Positions 43,421 through 53,844 of a DNA stretch of 64,000 nucleotides are shown piece by piece. A program made the position numbers and the translations under genes. The first letter of the stretch is position 1, and every line of letters begins with the position of its first letter. Below the pieces are notes generated by a model, which saw nothing but the letters and a program-made list of their open reading frames with translations, did not search any database and was not told where the DNA came from. Source of the stretch: Mycetohabitans endofungorum (GTDB lineage Bacteria; Pseudomonadota; Gammaproteobacteria; Burkholderiales; Burkholderiaceae); NCBI RefSeq assembly GCF_002927045.1, contig NZ_PRDW01000005.1:1-64000 (forward strand), written 5' to 3'.

Positions 43421-44350
43421 TGACCCTGAACCAGGAGGGGGTTTGCCATGAAACGGAAGCGCTTTTCGATTGAACAAATTGTGACTGTGCTCAAGCAAAC
43501 GGAACTGGGAGACCGGTGGCGGGCATGATCCGCCAGATCGGCATTTCCGAGCAGAGCGGATTGACGATGAGGCGGGCCTGGCGGCTCGTGAAGCAACCGC
43601 GCAGTGTTCAGTACTACCGCAGCGTCAAGGACCTTCGTGCTGAGCTTCGCGCGCGCATGCGCTACGGCTATCGGCGTGTCCACGTGCTACTGCGCCGCGA
43701 AGGCTGGCAGTTGGGGAAGAACCAGGCGTACCGGCTGTATTGCGAAGAGCAGTTGCAGTTGCGCTCGAAACTGGCGAAGCAACGAAAGATGGTGGTGACA
43801 CGGATGGCGAAGATCATGCCGGCCCAACCGAACGACGCCTGAAGTATGGATTTCGTGGCCGACCAGCTTGCTCGATGGCTCAAAATTCCGAACCTTGACA
43901 ATCGTGGATGTCTTCACGAAGGAGGCACTGGCCATCAAAGTCGGGCAACGATTAAAAGGCGAACACGTGGTGTCAGCACTAAATCGAATCGCAGCCAGAC
44001 GCGGCGCTCCACGACACCTGTTCGTGGACAATGGCAGCGAATTTTTCTGGTGCCTGCTCGACATGTGGGCGTATCATCATCGCGTAGAAGTCGACTTCAC
44101 CCGGCCGGGTAAGCCGACGGACAATTGCCGCATCGAGACGTTACGAATCATTCTGCGACGAGTGCTTAAACTTATATTGGTTCGAGACGTTGAGCGAAGC
44201 AAAAGCGCCTCGTCCAAGCGTGGCGCCGGGATTACAACAATAGCCGTCCACACTCTGCTCTCAAAGAGTTGGCGCCCGCTGAATTTGCCTGTCAGCTGGC
44301 GCTTTTGCCGGATCCGGCTGAACCCGAAACGCCGAAAAACTCGCTCTAGA
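43421..44350 (+). pseudogene. IS3-family element remnant with frameshifted OrfA/OrfB
   Basis: OrfA begins at 43448 (MKRKRFSIEQIVTVLKQTEL) and breaks after about 25 codons, resuming as MIRQIGISEQ. An internal deletion joins this to OrfB (MRRAWRLVKQPRSVQYYRSV, GYRRVHVLLRREGWQLGKNQ). After a frameshift near 43850 the rve core follows: TLTIVDVFTKEALA with the first Asp, LFVDNGSEFF with the second, and a damaged DNCRIETLR with Glu. Several frames are needed, so the gene is non-functional. It abuts the IS4 fragment. Confidence 0.8.
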
Positions 44351-44937
44351 TCTGGTCTGGAAAACCCAAGCGGATCACACTCACGCTTTACACGCAAAGC
44401 GATTCATGCATCAGCTGGTTTAAAGCACTGCAACACGCCGACACACATCAGCGCGAGTCGTTAAACAATGAGCAGAAGAGTGGATATGCTTGATCAGTCA
44501 TCACGCGGCATTACCGCCGTGCTCGTGAAACTGACAGTAGGAGAAAGAGACTGGGACTGTACTGCGCACCTGAGGGGAGTGTCGTTGAGTCAAGCCAGTA
44601 TTCGCTTTCATTATCGTGCCTCAAACATCGCTTGCATGGATCGAAGACCGCGGTACTGCACCTGCCTCAGCGAATCGTCATGCCTCATTTCGCTGCGCGC
44701 CCTTCGTTCAGACAGAAGGAAATTTCTCACAAGTGAAACAAAATTTCAAGCTTTATGAACTGCGGCATTTGTCCCATCATGCCATCACGCTATTGACGCA
44801 CCCGCTTACGTCGCCCAGGTGCAGTGCACGATTGACCGCCTTCGGGCGCTTGAACCACTCGCACCACCGATGCATCACCGGCTTGACTGGTGCATAGCAC
44901 AAACGCGATGACCGCTCGAACATCCCAGCAACTTACG
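44351..44937. other. Gap between two IS3-family remnants
   Basis: About 590 bp with no convincing gene. Two overlapping plus-strand frames (44468-44758 and 44616-44897) have Arg/Ser/Cys-rich translations without recognisable motifs. The tail of the preceding IS3 remnant may extend into the first 100 bp. I see no RNA gene here. Confidence 0.4.
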
Positions 44938-44999
44938 ATAATCCCCCAAAATCCAGCGGGAACAGAAGTAGAATTTTCTCATTGAGGCAATTCTACGGA

Positions 45000-45284
45000 A
45001 TGAAGAAGTCGAGATTCACGGACAGCCAGATCATGGACGCGCTCCCGCGCGTGGAGTCGGAGCTGGCGGTACCGGACCTATGCCGGGAATTAGGTATCAG
45101 CACGGCGACGCTCTACAAGTGGCGCTCGAAGTACGGTGGCATGGACATGTCGCTGATCGCGCGGATGAAGGAACTGGAAGCGGAGAATGCCCGACTGCGC
45201 AAGATGGTCGTCGAGGAGAAGATCAAGGCCGAGATCGTTGCGCAGGCGCTCGCAAAAAAGACTGAGGCTATCTTGCCGGCGTGA
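45000..45284 (+). CDS. IS3-family OrfA (HTH protein)
   Basis: 94 aa from the ATG at 45000 (MKKSRFTDSQIMDALPRVES). HTH LGISTATLYKWRSKYGGMD, then a coiled coil (MKELEAENARLRKMVVEEKI) ending KAEIVAQALAKK, all standard for OrfA of this IS3 subgroup. OrfA normally joins OrfB by programmed frameshifting to make the transposase; here the partner is broken, so the protein can at most bind the element ends. Confidence 0.85.
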   Translation: MKKSRFTDSQIMDALPRVESELAVPDLCRELGISTATLYKWRSKYGGMDMSLIARMKELEAENARLRKMVVEEKIKAEIVAQALAKKTEAILPA

Positions 45285-45285
45285 T

Positions 45286-46084
45286 ATGGCCATGCATGTG
45301 GTGTCCAGCCGGGGCGTATCGATCCGGCTGGCATGTGAGGCGTTTGGGAGCAGCCAGACCTGTTATCGGTACGTCGGTCGGCGCAGCATCGAGAACGACG
45401 AGATTGCGAATTGGCTGCTGCGTCTGACCGACAACCACCGGAACTGGGGCTTCGGGCTGTGCTCCTATACCTGCGCAACGTGAAAGGCTTCGGCTGGAAT
45501 CACAAGCGCGTGTACCGGATCTATCGCGAACTGGAGTTGAACCTGCGGATCCAGCCACGCAAGCGGCTGGTCCGGCAGGTTCCGGAACCGCTGTCGGTGC
45601 CGGCTGCCGTCAACCAGGTTGGGTCAATGGACTTCATGCACGAGCAACTGGCCGATGGACGCAGCATCCGGCTGTTCAACATGATCGACGACTTCAACCG
45701 CGAAGCACTCGGCATCGAGATCGACTTCTCGTTGCCGTCGCAGCAGGTGATCCGTGCGCTGCGGCAGATCATCCGTTGGCGTGGCAGGCCGAAAGCGATT
45801 CGGTGTGACGACGGCCCGAATACCTGAGCGCGGCGATCACCGAATAGGCCCGGCAGTATGGCATCAGGCTCGACTCCATTCAGCCGGGCAAACCTCAGCA
45901 CAATGCGTATGTCGAGCGATTCAACCGGAGCGTGCGGTACGAATGGCTGTCGTTGTACCACTGGGAAGACTTGGACCACGTGCAGCGCTTCGCGGCCGAT
46001 TGGATGTGGACTGACCATCACGACCGCCCGAACACGGCCCTGGGCGGATTGACGCCAAAGCAGCGGCTGGCCATGGCCGCATAG
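45286..46084 (+). pseudogene. IS3-family OrfB integrase, frameshift and in-frame stops
   Basis: It opens [20 protein letters not shown] and runs to [12 protein letters not shown], where a frameshift near 45460 shifts to [20 protein letters not shown]. The rve core follows: [14 protein letters not shown] and [20 protein letters not shown] (D), CDDGPN (D in the DDGPE motif). A TGA near 45826 and a TAG near 45846 then interrupt it. The Glu region survives in RQYGIRLDSIQPGKPQHNAY and VERFNRSVRYEWL, ending LTPKQRLAMAA. At least three lesions make it inactive. Confidence 0.85.
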
Positions 46085-46131
46085 TTTCTACTTCTGAACT
46101 CCGTGAAAAGGAGGTTACCCTTTCAAGATGA

Positions 46132-46708
46132 TTAAATGGCGCGTACAGCCTTGATGACACGTGCGGTTGAGACATGCCATCGTGCTACGCATCCAGCAGC
46201 ATAGCCTTTCTTCTTGGGCACTTTCGGTTCCCGCACATGTTTGCGCAACGTGCGGAGATCAACGTGCGTGGCGATCTTGGTCAGCCTACGGCCGAGTTGA
46301 GCCGGGGTGAGCCAATCATAGCCTTCCCATATCTGGGCTGGTACCACAATCAACATCCCGGCATAGGTTGCCCGGATTCCGCCGGCAAAGTAATACGGCG
46401 AGAGCTCAATGCCAATGCTAAACAGCGCCGCGCGGCCAAGACGCGGAAGTCGGCGTGAAATAAACAGGGAAGCGCCGATGACGAGCGAACCAGTTATTGA
46501 TCGAAGGCGTGTTGTGTGTACCGTCGTTGCCCATCACCAGATGCCCGTCCATTTCGACGAGCACGCTGGCAATCGTGCGCAGCAAGTGAAGTAATTCGCT
46601 GCTGCGATAGCACCGGCCCAATTCACCGATGACTTCGCCGGCGGCGACGTTTACATTCTCGCAGAACGCTTCTTTGGTCAACGCGTATGGGGGGTAACCC
46701 GGCGGCAC
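46132..46708 (-). pseudogene. IS4-like transposase C-terminal remnant
   Basis: Two frames on the minus strand: [20 protein letters not shown] and [20 protein letters not shown] (46690-46418), then, after a frameshift, IWEGYDWLTPAQLGRRLTKI, HVDLRTLRKHVREPKVPKKK and ARWHVSTARVI (46356-46132). The LRKH..PK..K...HVSTAR ending is common in Burkholderia-group IS4-family transposases. The N-terminal part is missing. It lies directly beside the PBP1A stop codon without damaging it. Confidence 0.65.
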
Positions 46709-46716
46709 GACGCGCG

Positions 46717-49206
46717 TTATGGCTTGCTGCCGTCGAACAGGTTCATGATCTGCTGGCGCTCTGCCGAGTTCACATCGGGCGGCACCGGCGGTTGCATGCC
46801 GCCTGGCCCCACCGTGCCGAACTGCGCGTTCGAATCGCTTGCGCCGGCCGGCGTTTTCTCGTCGAGCCCGATCGACGCGATAAAGCCGTTACCCGGCGTC
46901 TTGTCCGCGTAGAACAGTTCGCCGTCGATCGTCGTCAACTCTTCGGGCATCGGCGCCTGGTACTGCGGCACGCCGTGCAGCGCGCGTCCCATGTACTGGA
47001 CCCAGATCGGCAGCGCCAGCTGTGCGCCGAATTCGCGGCTACCAAGTGATTTGGGCTGGTCATAGCCCATCCACGCGACCGCGACCAAGGTGTGTTGATA
47101 GCCGGTGAACCAGCCGTCCTTGGCGTCGTTGGTCGTCCCGGTCTTGCCGGCCAGGTCACCGCGATGCAACACGTTGGTTCCCGAGCCCGTGCCTGCCGAG
47201 GCGACCGAATGCAGCAGGCTGTTCATTACATACGCATTGCGCGGCTCGATCACCTGCGGTGCATTCTGGCCGGCCACCAGCGGCTGGGCCTTCAGCAACG
47301 GCGTGCCGTGCACATCGTCGACCTGCGCGATCAAATACGGATTGACCCGATAACCACCGTTCGCAAAGACCGAATAGGCTGTCGCCGATTGCAGCGGCGT
47401 CACCAGTCCCGCGCCCAATGCCATCGGCAGGTAGGGTGGCGTCTTGTCAGGATCGAAGCCGAACCGCTCGGTCACGTATTGCTGCGCGTACTGCGTGCCG
47501 ATATACGACAGAATCCGGATTGATACCAGGTTCTTGGACTTCTGCAACGCCAGGCGCATCGGCATCGGGCCGTCGGGCTGGTCATCGTCTTTCGGTTCCC
47601 ACGCCTGCCCACCCGGTGTTGTCGGCGGAAAATGCAGCGGCGCGTCGTTAATGATGGTCGCCGGGCCCAACCCTTTTTCCAACGCGGCCGAATAAACGAA
47701 CGGCTTAAAGCTCGAGCCCGGTTGCCGCCACGCCTGCGTGACGTGGTTGAACTTGTTCTTATTGAAATCGAAGCCGCCGACCAGCGCGCGGATCGCACCG
47801 TCCTGCGGCGTGACCGACACGAGCGCACCCTCGACCTGCGGCAGCTGCGTAATCGAGGCCCGGCCGTTTGCATCGCGCATGATGCGGATGACCGAGCCGG
47901 CTCGGATCCGCACTGCTGCCGACGCACGGGGCGACAGGGCGCCTGCGGCAAAGCGCAGCCCGTCGCCGCTGATCTGCACGACGGTGCCGTCGGACAACTG
48001 CGCATCGACCTGCCGCGGGCTCGCATCAATGACCACGGCGGCAAGCAAATCACCATTGTCCGGATGGTCAACGAGCACGTCCTCGATCGCCTGATCGCGC
48101 TCGCCCCCGGCGGGCGGCAGCTCGACGCTCGCCTCCGGTCCGCGATAGCCATGGCGGCGCTCGTAGTCGAGCACGCCTTTGCGCACCGCATCGTAGGCGG
48201 CGGCCTGATCCGCCGAGTCGATCGTCGTCGTGACCGTCAGCCCGCGCGTATAGGCTTCATCACGATATTGCGCGTACATCGCCTGGCGCACCATTTCGGC
48301 GACGTATTCCGCGTGCACACTGTATTCGTTGCCCGCCGTACGCACGTGCAAGTCCTCGTGGATCGCTTGGTCGTATTGGTCTTGCGTAATGTAGCGCAGC
48401 TCGAGCATGCGCTTCAGGATGTACTCTTGCCGCACCTTCGCACGCCAGGGATTAACGATCGGGTTGTAGGCGGACGGCGCCTTCGGCAACCCCGCCAGCA
48501 TGGCGGCCTGCGCTAGCGTGATGTCCTTCAGGTCCTTGCCGAAGTACACGCGGGCCGCCGCGGCAAATCCGTACGCACGCTGACCGAGATAGATTTGATT
48601 CATGTACAACTCGAGAATCTGATCCTTGGACAGCGCCGCCTCGATCTTATAGGCGAGCAACATCTCGTAGATCTTGCGCGTGTAGGTTTTTTCGCTGGAC
48701 AGGAAGAAGTTGCGCGCTACCTGCATCGTAATCGTGCTCGCGCCCTGCGCACGCCCGCCGTGCACTAGGTCCGTGATGCCCGAGCGCAGGATACCGATGA
48801 AGTCCACACCACCGTGCTCGTAGAACCGATAGTCTTCGATCGCCAGCACGGCCTTCTTCATCATGTCGGGCGCGTCCTGGATTCGCACAAGACTGCGGCG
48901 CTCCTCGCCGAATTCGCCGATCAACACGTGGTCGGCCGTGTAGACGCGCAATGGCACCTTAGGGCGATAGTCAATCAACACGTCCAGCGATGGCAGCTTT
49001 GGTCGCATCACAACCAGCGCGTAGCCCAGCACCAGTGCGCCGATCACTGCGGCGGCCGCCACCAGGCCGGCAAAGCCCAGCATGAACGAGGCAGCCAGCG
49101 AGCGCGACTCGCCCCGCTGGCGTGCCGCGGCACGCTGCCGCGTCGGTGGTGCACGACGCTCGCCGCGTTGAGGATCGGACGGATCGGGTCGTTTTACGGT
49201 AGGCAT
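46717..49206 (-). CDS. mrcA: Penicillin-binding protein 1A (bifunctional peptidoglycan synthase)
   Basis: 829 aa from the ATG at 49206 ([20 protein letters not shown]); the open frame upstream lacks conserved residues. A basic N-terminal tail precedes one membrane helix ([20 protein letters not shown]). The GT51 glycosyltransferase shows [10 protein letters not shown] (catalytic Glu near residue 120) and [15 protein letters not shown]. The OB-like ODD domain follows. The transpeptidase shows SSFK (near 497), SKN (near 555) and [16 protein letters not shown] (near 687). It polymerises and cross-links peptidoglycan on the periplasmic side. The C-terminus ([20 protein letters not shown]) is intact despite the IS remnant next to it. 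Confidence 0.97.
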   Translation of the reverse strand: MPTVKRPDPSDPQRGERRAPPTRQRAAARQRGESRSLAASFMLGFAGLVAAAAVIGALVLGYALVVMRPKLPSLDVLIDYRPKVPLRVYTADHVLIGEFGEERRSLVRIQDAPDMMKKAVLAIEDYRFYEHGGVDFIGILRSGITDLVHGGRAQGASTITMQVARNFFLSSEKTYTRKIYEMLLAYKIEAALSKDQILELYMNQIYLGQRAYGFAAAARVYFGKDLKDITLAQAAMLAGLPKAPSAYNPIVNPWRAKVRQEYILKRMLELRYITQDQYDQAIHEDLHVRTAGNEYSVHAEYVAEMVRQAMYAQYRDEAYTRGLTVTTTIDSADQAAAYDAVRKGVLDYERRHGYRGPEASVELPPAGGERDQAIEDVLVDHPDNGDLLAAVVIDASPRQVDAQLSDGTVVQISGDGLRFAAGALSPRASAAVRIRAGSVIRIMRDANGRASITQLPQVEGALVSVTPQDGAIRALVGGFDFNKNKFNHVTQAWRQPGSSFKPFVYSAALEKGLGPATIINDAPLHFPPTTPGGQAWEPKDDDQPDGPMPMRLALQKSKNLVSIRILSYIGTQYAQQYVTERFGFDPDKTPPYLPMALGAGLVTPLQSATAYSVFANGGYRVNPYLIAQVDDVHGTPLLKAQPLVAGQNAPQVIEPRNAYVMNSLLHSVASAGTGSGTNVLHRGDLAGKTGTTNDAKDGWFTGYQHTLVAVAWMGYDQPKSLGSREFGAQLALPIWVQYMGRALHGVPQYQAPMPEELTTIDGELFYADKTPGNGFIASIGLDEKTPAGASDSNAQFGTVGPGGMQPPVPPDVNSAERQQIMNLFDGSKP

Positions 49207-49554
49207 GTCAGGATAGCGCCGCGGTCTTGTCGACGCGCGTGATGTTACCGCCCCGTGCGGATTGCGGCGTCGCGACAAAACGCGCATTTTAATGCGTGCA
49301 CGCGGCACTCCCCCCGACTTTTTTGTAAGCAATTGCTGGTGCGCGCTGCCGTGCCGCGTCGGCGCCACGTCGCGTATGATCCTCCCATCAGGCAGCGCGG
49401 CGGCGCAACGAATCCGCCATCAACCCGTCAAAGCACAGGCGTAGCTGCGCGCGCTGGCCAACAGCGCGACAAGTGCGGCCCTTGCAACCGCCCGCCCGGT
49501 CCTACTATTCGCGGCGGCCGATGCTCAGGCGCGGCCCAATCAACGGAGGAATTC
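49207..49554. other. Divergent intergenic region, PBP1A / PspA-like
   Basis: 348 bp that must carry the promoters for both neighbours. A strong Shine-Dalgarno (ggagga) sits 5-10 bases before the PspA-like ATG. No hairpin, small gene or sigma-54 GG-N10-GC promoter element stands out by eye. Confidence 0.45.
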
Positions 49555-50238
49555 ATGTCACTACTGAACACCATCTCGCGTACGCTCAAGGGCCTGTTGA
49601 ACGACGCAGCCGAATCGGTCCAGGATCCCGCGCGCGACGCACGGCAGATCGTACGCGAACTCGACGACAGCATCGCGAAGGCGGAGAACTCGCTGATCGA
49701 GATCGAGGCGCAGGTCGCGATGCAGCGCAGCAAGCGCGACGTCGCCGATGACAAGGTGAAGAAGTACGAAGACGGAGCGAAACGCGCGCTGCAAGCCGGC
49801 GATGAGGCACTGGCTCGCGAAGCACTCAGTGCCCAGGCGAATGCGCAGGCCGAACGCGACGCGATTGCAAAGGAACTGGCGGCACTGGAGCCGTCGGTGG
49901 AACAGCTCAAGCAGCAAATCAACGAGATGCGCGAACGTCGCAACGACCTGAATGCGCGCTCGAACATCCTGCAAGCCAAGCAGCAGATTGCGCAAGCGAA
50001 GGACACGGCGGCCACCGCGCTGGGCGGCATCGGTGGCCAAAACCTTGCAGAGGACTTTCAGAAACTCGAGGACAAAGTCGCGCTGCAGAACGCGCGCTCC
50101 GACTCGCGGCTGAACTCGGCCGACGAGCGTAGCGGCAAAGCGCTGGATGACAAGCTGGCCGCGCTGTCCAAGGGGCCCTCTGTGGACGATCGTCTCGAGG
50201 CACTGAAGAAGCAGCTCGGTACGACTGCCCAGTCGTAA
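49555..50238 (+). CDS. PspA/IM30-family envelope-stress protein
   Basis: 227 aa, almost entirely helical coiled coil: LLNTISRTLKGLLNDAAESV, then ARQIVRELDDSIAKAENSLI and EIEAQVAMQRSKRDVADDKV, and long Ala/Glu/Gln/Lys heptads. It ends with a flexible tail (DDRLEALKKQL). PspA/IM30 proteins are ESCRT-III-like and stabilise the inner membrane under stress. The first helix is amphipathic, as required for membrane contact. The start follows caacggaggaattc, an excellent ribosome-binding site. The TPR protein gene follows after 62 bp and may be co-transcribed. No pspBC or pspF is visible. Confidence 0.88.
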   Translation: MSLLNTISRTLKGLLNDAAESVQDPARDARQIVRELDDSIAKAENSLIEIEAQVAMQRSKRDVADDKVKKYEDGAKRALQAGDEALAREALSAQANAQAERDAIAKELAALEPSVEQLKQQINEMRERRNDLNARSNILQAKQQIAQAKDTAATALGGIGGQNLAEDFQKLEDKVALQNARSDSRLNSADERSGKALDDKLAALSKGPSVDDRLEALKKQLGTTAQS

Positions 50239-50300
50239 ACTGCGTGCGCCGCGCTCCGACGCACGCCTTTGTATGGGCCGATGCATGGCCCGATCAAACG

Positions 50301-51500
50301 ATGAAGAAACTACTGGCGATCATCCTGGCCGGCGCCGCCATCGCAGCGTCGGCTGCAGCTTTTGCGGTGCCCAGCACGCGCGAGGTCAACAACGCGATTG
50401 CACGAGGCAACTGGCAGCAGGCGCACAGCCAGCTCGTCGAAGTGTTGCGCGCGCATCCGAACAGCGCGCATGCGCACTACCTGTACGGCCAGGTACTCGC
50501 CCAGGAAGGCCGAGCCCCGCACGCACTGACCGAGCTCCAGAAAGCGCGGGCGCTCGACCCTGAACTAAGCTTTGCCTCCAGCGCCGCGCAGTTCAACGCC
50601 ATCGAGGCGCGCGTGCAGCAACAGGCCGAGCATGCGGTGTCGCCCAGTGGGCCATCGCCGTCTGCGCCCGCGATGCTGCCCAGCACCGCCGGCACGGCGG
50701 TGGCGCCCATCGCGCCGCCTGCGCAGGCGCCACGCCACAGCCCGTCGATCGGCATGTGGATCGGCTTTGTTATCGTGCTCACGTTGGTCGTACTGCTGGT
50801 GCGACGTACCGTGTTGCGCGCACGTTCGAATGATGATAGTCGCGCGCAGGAGCAGCGCCGCGCGCAACTCAAGCGCGCAACCGAACTGCTGAACGCGACG
50901 CGCTCGCTCAAGCTCGATGTGCGCCTCTCGACGGTGCCGGGACATGAAGCACTACTTGGCGAAGTCGACGCGATCGAAACCGCGTTGCGCGAGTTGACCG
51001 ACAAGCTTGCGAACAACGGTAGTCCGGTGCCAGACTACGCACTCGAGGATCTCGAACGTCGTCTGGACAGCGCCCGGGCCCGCACTGAAGGACGAGCCGC
51101 TCCGAATGCGACCGCGAGCAACGCCGGCACCGGTACCGGTAACTCGTCAAGCAGTGGAAACCCGTCCGTGTATGCCCAGGAAGCCGAACGTTTCGGTCAT
51201 GCACAAGGCGACGCGGCGCCGCCGACGCAACCGCAACCGACCGTGATCGTGCAGCAACCGGGCGGCGGTGGAGGCGGCATGGGCGGGCTGTTGACCGGCG
51301 TGCTGCTCGGTCAAATGCTCGGGGGCAGCCGTGAGCAGGTGATCGAGCGCGATGTGATCGTCGACGACGAGCGCCGGTGCGGCCATCCAGGCACACAGCT
51401 TGACCCAGGATTCGATGTCGGCCGCGGCAACGACGATTGGGGCGACAACGCGGGCGGTAACATCGACGTCGGCGACAACGACGACTCGAACTGGAACTAA
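50301..51500 (+). CDS. TPR-containing membrane protein with Gly-rich region
   Basis: 399 aa. Signal-like N-terminus (MKKLLAIILAGAAIAASAAA). One to two TPR-like helices (AIARGNWQQAHSQLVEVLRA, AHYLYGQVLAQEGRAPHALT). A Pro/Ala-rich linker and a single membrane helix (IGMWIGFVIVLTLVVLLVRR). Then a charged coiled-coil domain (LLGEVDAIETALRELTDKL) and a Gly-rich low-complexity tail (GGGGGGMGGLLTGVLLGQML) followed by an Asp/Gly/Asn-rich end. It is a conserved kind of protein next to pspA-like genes in betaproteobacteria, but its function is not known to me. Topology would place the TPR part in the periplasm. Confidence 0.78.
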   Translation: MKKLLAIILAGAAIAASAAAFAVPSTREVNNAIARGNWQQAHSQLVEVLRAHPNSAHAHYLYGQVLAQEGRAPHALTELQKARALDPELSFASSAAQFNAIEARVQQQAEHAVSPSGPSPSAPAMLPSTAGTAVAPIAPPAQAPRHSPSIGMWIGFVIVLTLVVLLVRRTVLRARSNDDSRAQEQRRAQLKRATELLNATRSLKLDVRLSTVPGHEALLGEVDAIETALRELTDKLANNGSPVPDYALEDLERRLDSARARTEGRAAPNATASNAGTGTGNSSSSGNPSVYAQEAERFGHAQGDAAPPTQPQPTVIVQQPGGGGGGMGGLLTGVLLGQMLGGSREQVIERDVIVDDERRCGHPGTQLDPGFDVGRGNDDWGDNAGGNIDVGDNDDSNWN

Positions 51501-51678
51501 ACAGCCCACGCCGCGCAGCCGATGGGACGTCTACTGCAACTGCAATCGCAACTACGACTACGACTGCAGCATAGATTTGCCGGCGGACAATCGCCCGATG
51601 AAACGCTGCGCCGCATCCAGCAACGCATCGCGGCTCGCCGGCGCATTGATATCGTCTTACGACCATTCCTCGTGGTCA

Positions 51679-53196
51679 TCACGCGTAGGATCGTTCGAAT
51701 GCGGCGGCCAGCCTGACGGCAACGTCGTCGGCCTGTTCCGGCAGCACGTTGGTAAAGCTCATCAACAGCGCCTCACGTCGCCGCTGATGCAAATACCACG
51801 GCGACAGCGCATCGGGCGCAAGGCCGCTGCGCACCGCTGCCCGGGCCAGCAATACGTCGTTCGCCAGCGAGCCGTCGCGTGGCGCGGAAGACTCACGCAG
51901 CCAGCCAATCAGATGCATGCCGCCAACGCTGGGCGAAATATCCAATACGCCGCCGACGCGACGGTGCAACGCCGCGGCAAGTGCGTCGCGCCGCGCCGCA
52001 TACGCGGCACGCATCCGGCGGATGTGCCGGCTGAAATGTCCGGCTTCGATAAAGGCCGCGATGCTTTCCTGCAGCGTCAGGGCCGGGGGCGGCGCTAGCA
52101 ACGCGGCCACCTTGGCCAAGTGCCCGGCGAGCGCAGGCGGCGCGACGATATAGCCGAGCCGCAGGCCGGGCGCGAGCGCCTTGCTGAAGGAGCCGACGTA
52201 GAGCACGCGCTCGCCGCCATCCAGGCTTGCCAGCGCGGGCAACGGCCGGCCTGAGTATCGGAATTCCCCATCATAGTCGTCCTCGACAACCCACGCGTTG
52301 GCGCGCGCCGCCCAGCCCAGCAACGCGAGCCGCCGCGGCAATGACAGCGATACCCCCAGCGGCGCTTGGTGCGAAGGCGTGACCAGCGCCATGTAGGCCC
52401 GTGGTGCCTTCGCCACGCCTGCGTCGACATCCAGTCCTTCGTCGTCGACTGGCACGCCAACCAATTGCGCGCCGGCCAGCCTCAACGCGTCGCGTGCCCG
52501 CCGGTAGCCGGGATCCTCGAACCAAATCGGGCGCGACGCCGTCGCCGGCAATAACGCCGTCATCAACAGTCCAAGTGCGCCATGATACCCGTTCGTAATA
52601 ATGATCCTGGCAGGGTCGCAGTCTATTCCGCGCGCTATCGCAAGATAGCCGGCAATCGCATAACGCAAGCGGAACTGGCCTTGCGCATCACCGTAACTGA
52701 ACGCCTCCGTGGCCAACGCGCGCCCTTCGTGACTAGCCACCCGGGCCCACAGCTTGCGCGGGAACAAGTCCAATGCAGGCAGTCCCATTTGCAACGGCGC
52801 CACCGCTATCGCGGCACTCACCGGTGCACTATTGGCCGACGGTGCAGGTGCAGGCTTCACCGGTCCATGCTGTGGTGAGAGTCGTGCGTTGACCCGGGTG
52901 CCGGCTGCGCCGCGCGTCTCGATGAATCCTTCCGCCGCGAGCAACTCGTAGGCGAGTTCAACCGTGCCACGGGCGGTATTGAGTTGTGTAGCGAGCGCGC
53001 GCGTGGACGGCAGCCGCATGCCGGGGGGCAACCGACCGTCCAGAATACCCTCGCGCAGCCGGGTGACCAGTTGCCGATACATTGGCTCACCACGCCGGCG
53101 ATCTAGCTCTAGCGTGCAGGCCCAATCGGCCGCCGGCATCGTGCTGGGCCGGCCTTCGCGCGCCACGGCTCGCTTACCGCCGTGCTCCGCTGTCAT
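51679..53196 (-). CDS. MocR/PdxR-type PLP-dependent transcriptional regulator
   Basis: 505 aa. N-terminal GntR winged helix (GEPMYRQLVTRLREGILDGR, LPSTRALATQLNTARGTVEL, YELLAAEGFIETRGAAGT). A linker leads to a fold-type I aminotransferase-like domain with GLPALDLFPRKLWARV, YGDAQGQFRLRYAIAGYL, IITNGYHGAL, VEDDYDGEFRYSGRPLPAL and the PLP lysine in YVGSFSKALAPGLRLGYIV. MocR regulators sense PLP or amino-acid-like ligands and control the divergent neighbour. The neighbour here encodes an AhpD-like protein, 115 bp away, with a direct repeat between them. Confidence 0.93.
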   Translation of the reverse strand: MTAEHGGKRAVAREGRPSTMPAADWACTLELDRRRGEPMYRQLVTRLREGILDGRLPPGMRLPSTRALATQLNTARGTVELAYELLAAEGFIETRGAAGTRVNARLSPQHGPVKPAPAPSANSAPVSAAIAVAPLQMGLPALDLFPRKLWARVASHEGRALATEAFSYGDAQGQFRLRYAIAGYLAIARGIDCDPARIIITNGYHGALGLLMTALLPATASRPIWFEDPGYRRARDALRLAGAQLVGVPVDDEGLDVDAGVAKAPRAYMALVTPSHQAPLGVSLSLPRRLALLGWAARANAWVVEDDYDGEFRYSGRPLPALASLDGGERVLYVGSFSKALAPGLRLGYIVAPPALAGHLAKVAALLAPPPALTLQESIAAFIEAGHFSRHIRRMRAAYAARRDALAAALHRRVGGVLDISPSVGGMHLIGWLRESSAPRDGSLANDVLLARAAVRSGLAPDALSPWYLHQRRREALLMSFTNVLPEQADDVAVRLAAAFERSYA

Positions 53197-53250
53197 CGCC
53201 CTGCTCCAGCTTGCATCATGGCCTAATCATTTAAACCGTTTTTGGCCTTT

Positions 53251-53279
53251 TACGATAACCCATTCGCCGCCTACGATAA
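53251..53279. promoter_or_regulatory. Candidate MocR operator: two direct repeats two helical turns apart
   Basis: tacgataa occurs at 53251-53258 and again at 53272-53279, 21 bp apart (two turns of B-DNA), between the divergent MocR and AhpD-like genes. MocR/PdxR regulators bind such phased direct repeats. The downstream copy is 32 bp before the AhpD-like ATG, within promoter range. Assignment to the regulator is inference. Confidence 0.5.
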
Positions 53280-53311
53280 AGGCTCATAGTCCATTGACGC
53301 GAAAGGAAACC

Positions 53312-53776
53312 ATGATGAGCCAACCCCGCCTGCCTTACCGTGAACTGTCCAAGGATGCCTATCTTGCATTGGCGTCAGTCAATGCCGCACTGGGACGCTC
53401 CACGCTCGGCCAGAAGTTGTGTGACCTTGTGTTCCTACGTGTATCGCAAATCAACGGATGCGCGTTTTGCGTCGACATGCATTCCCACGACCTGGTTCAG
53501 CAAAACGAAGACGTGCAGCGCCTGCTCAGCGTGCCGACCTGGCGCGAGACCGAGCTGTTCGATGCACGGGAGCGCGCCGCGCTGAACTGGGCCGAGCGCC
53601 TGACCACACTACCTGGCGGTCATCCAGCCGATGCCGATTTTGAGGCACTGAAGGCTCACTTCAGCGACACGGAGATTGCCGACCTGACTTTCGCGGTCGC
53701 GGTGATCAATGCCTGGAACCGACTCGGCGTCGGCATGCAACTGCCGGTCACACGCCGTACCGCCAGCGCCGCTTGA
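53312..53776 (+). CDS. AhpD-like / carboxymuconolactone decarboxylase-family protein
   Basis: 154 aa from the ATG at 53312 (gaaaggaaac upstream); a second ATG follows at once. The AhpD motif is clear: VSQINGCAFCVDMHSHDLVQ, with the CxxC pair and downstream His of the redox/proton-relay centre. The following helices (ERAALNWAERLTTLPG and LTFAVAVINAWNRLGVGMQL) are typical. Such proteins act as peroxidase-coupled disulfide reductases or related activities; the substrate is unknown. Its divergent MocR partner suggests control by a pyridoxal- or amine-type signal. Confidence 0.9.
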   Translation: MMSQPRLPYRELSKDAYLALASVNAALGRSTLGQKLCDLVFLRVSQINGCAFCVDMHSHDLVQQNEDVQRLLSVPTWRETELFDARERAALNWAERLTTLPGGHPADADFEALKAHFSDTEIADLTFAVAVINAWNRLGVGMQLPVTRRTASAA

Positions 53777-53844
53777 GCCGCTGGGCCGGAAACCCCATTC
53801 ACGAGAGCGCAAAAATAGCGGCTTGCTTATCCAGGTCGAACAAG

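Larger units (their letters stand above)
44938..46120 (+). mobile_element. Nearly full-length but inactivated IS3-family element
   Basis: Imperfect ends carry cagaagtagaa at 44963-44973 and its complement ttctacttctg at 46086-46096. The outer boundaries are estimated from the C-rich left end near 44938 and gaggttaccc on the right. Size is about 1.2 kb, right for IS3. OrfA is intact while OrfB is broken (next entries). No target duplication was identified. Confidence 0.7.

Noticed and set aside
44465..44900. Small plus-strand genes between IS3 remnants
   Set aside because: Overlapping frames with Arg/Ser/Cys-rich translations and no motif; most likely decayed DNA.
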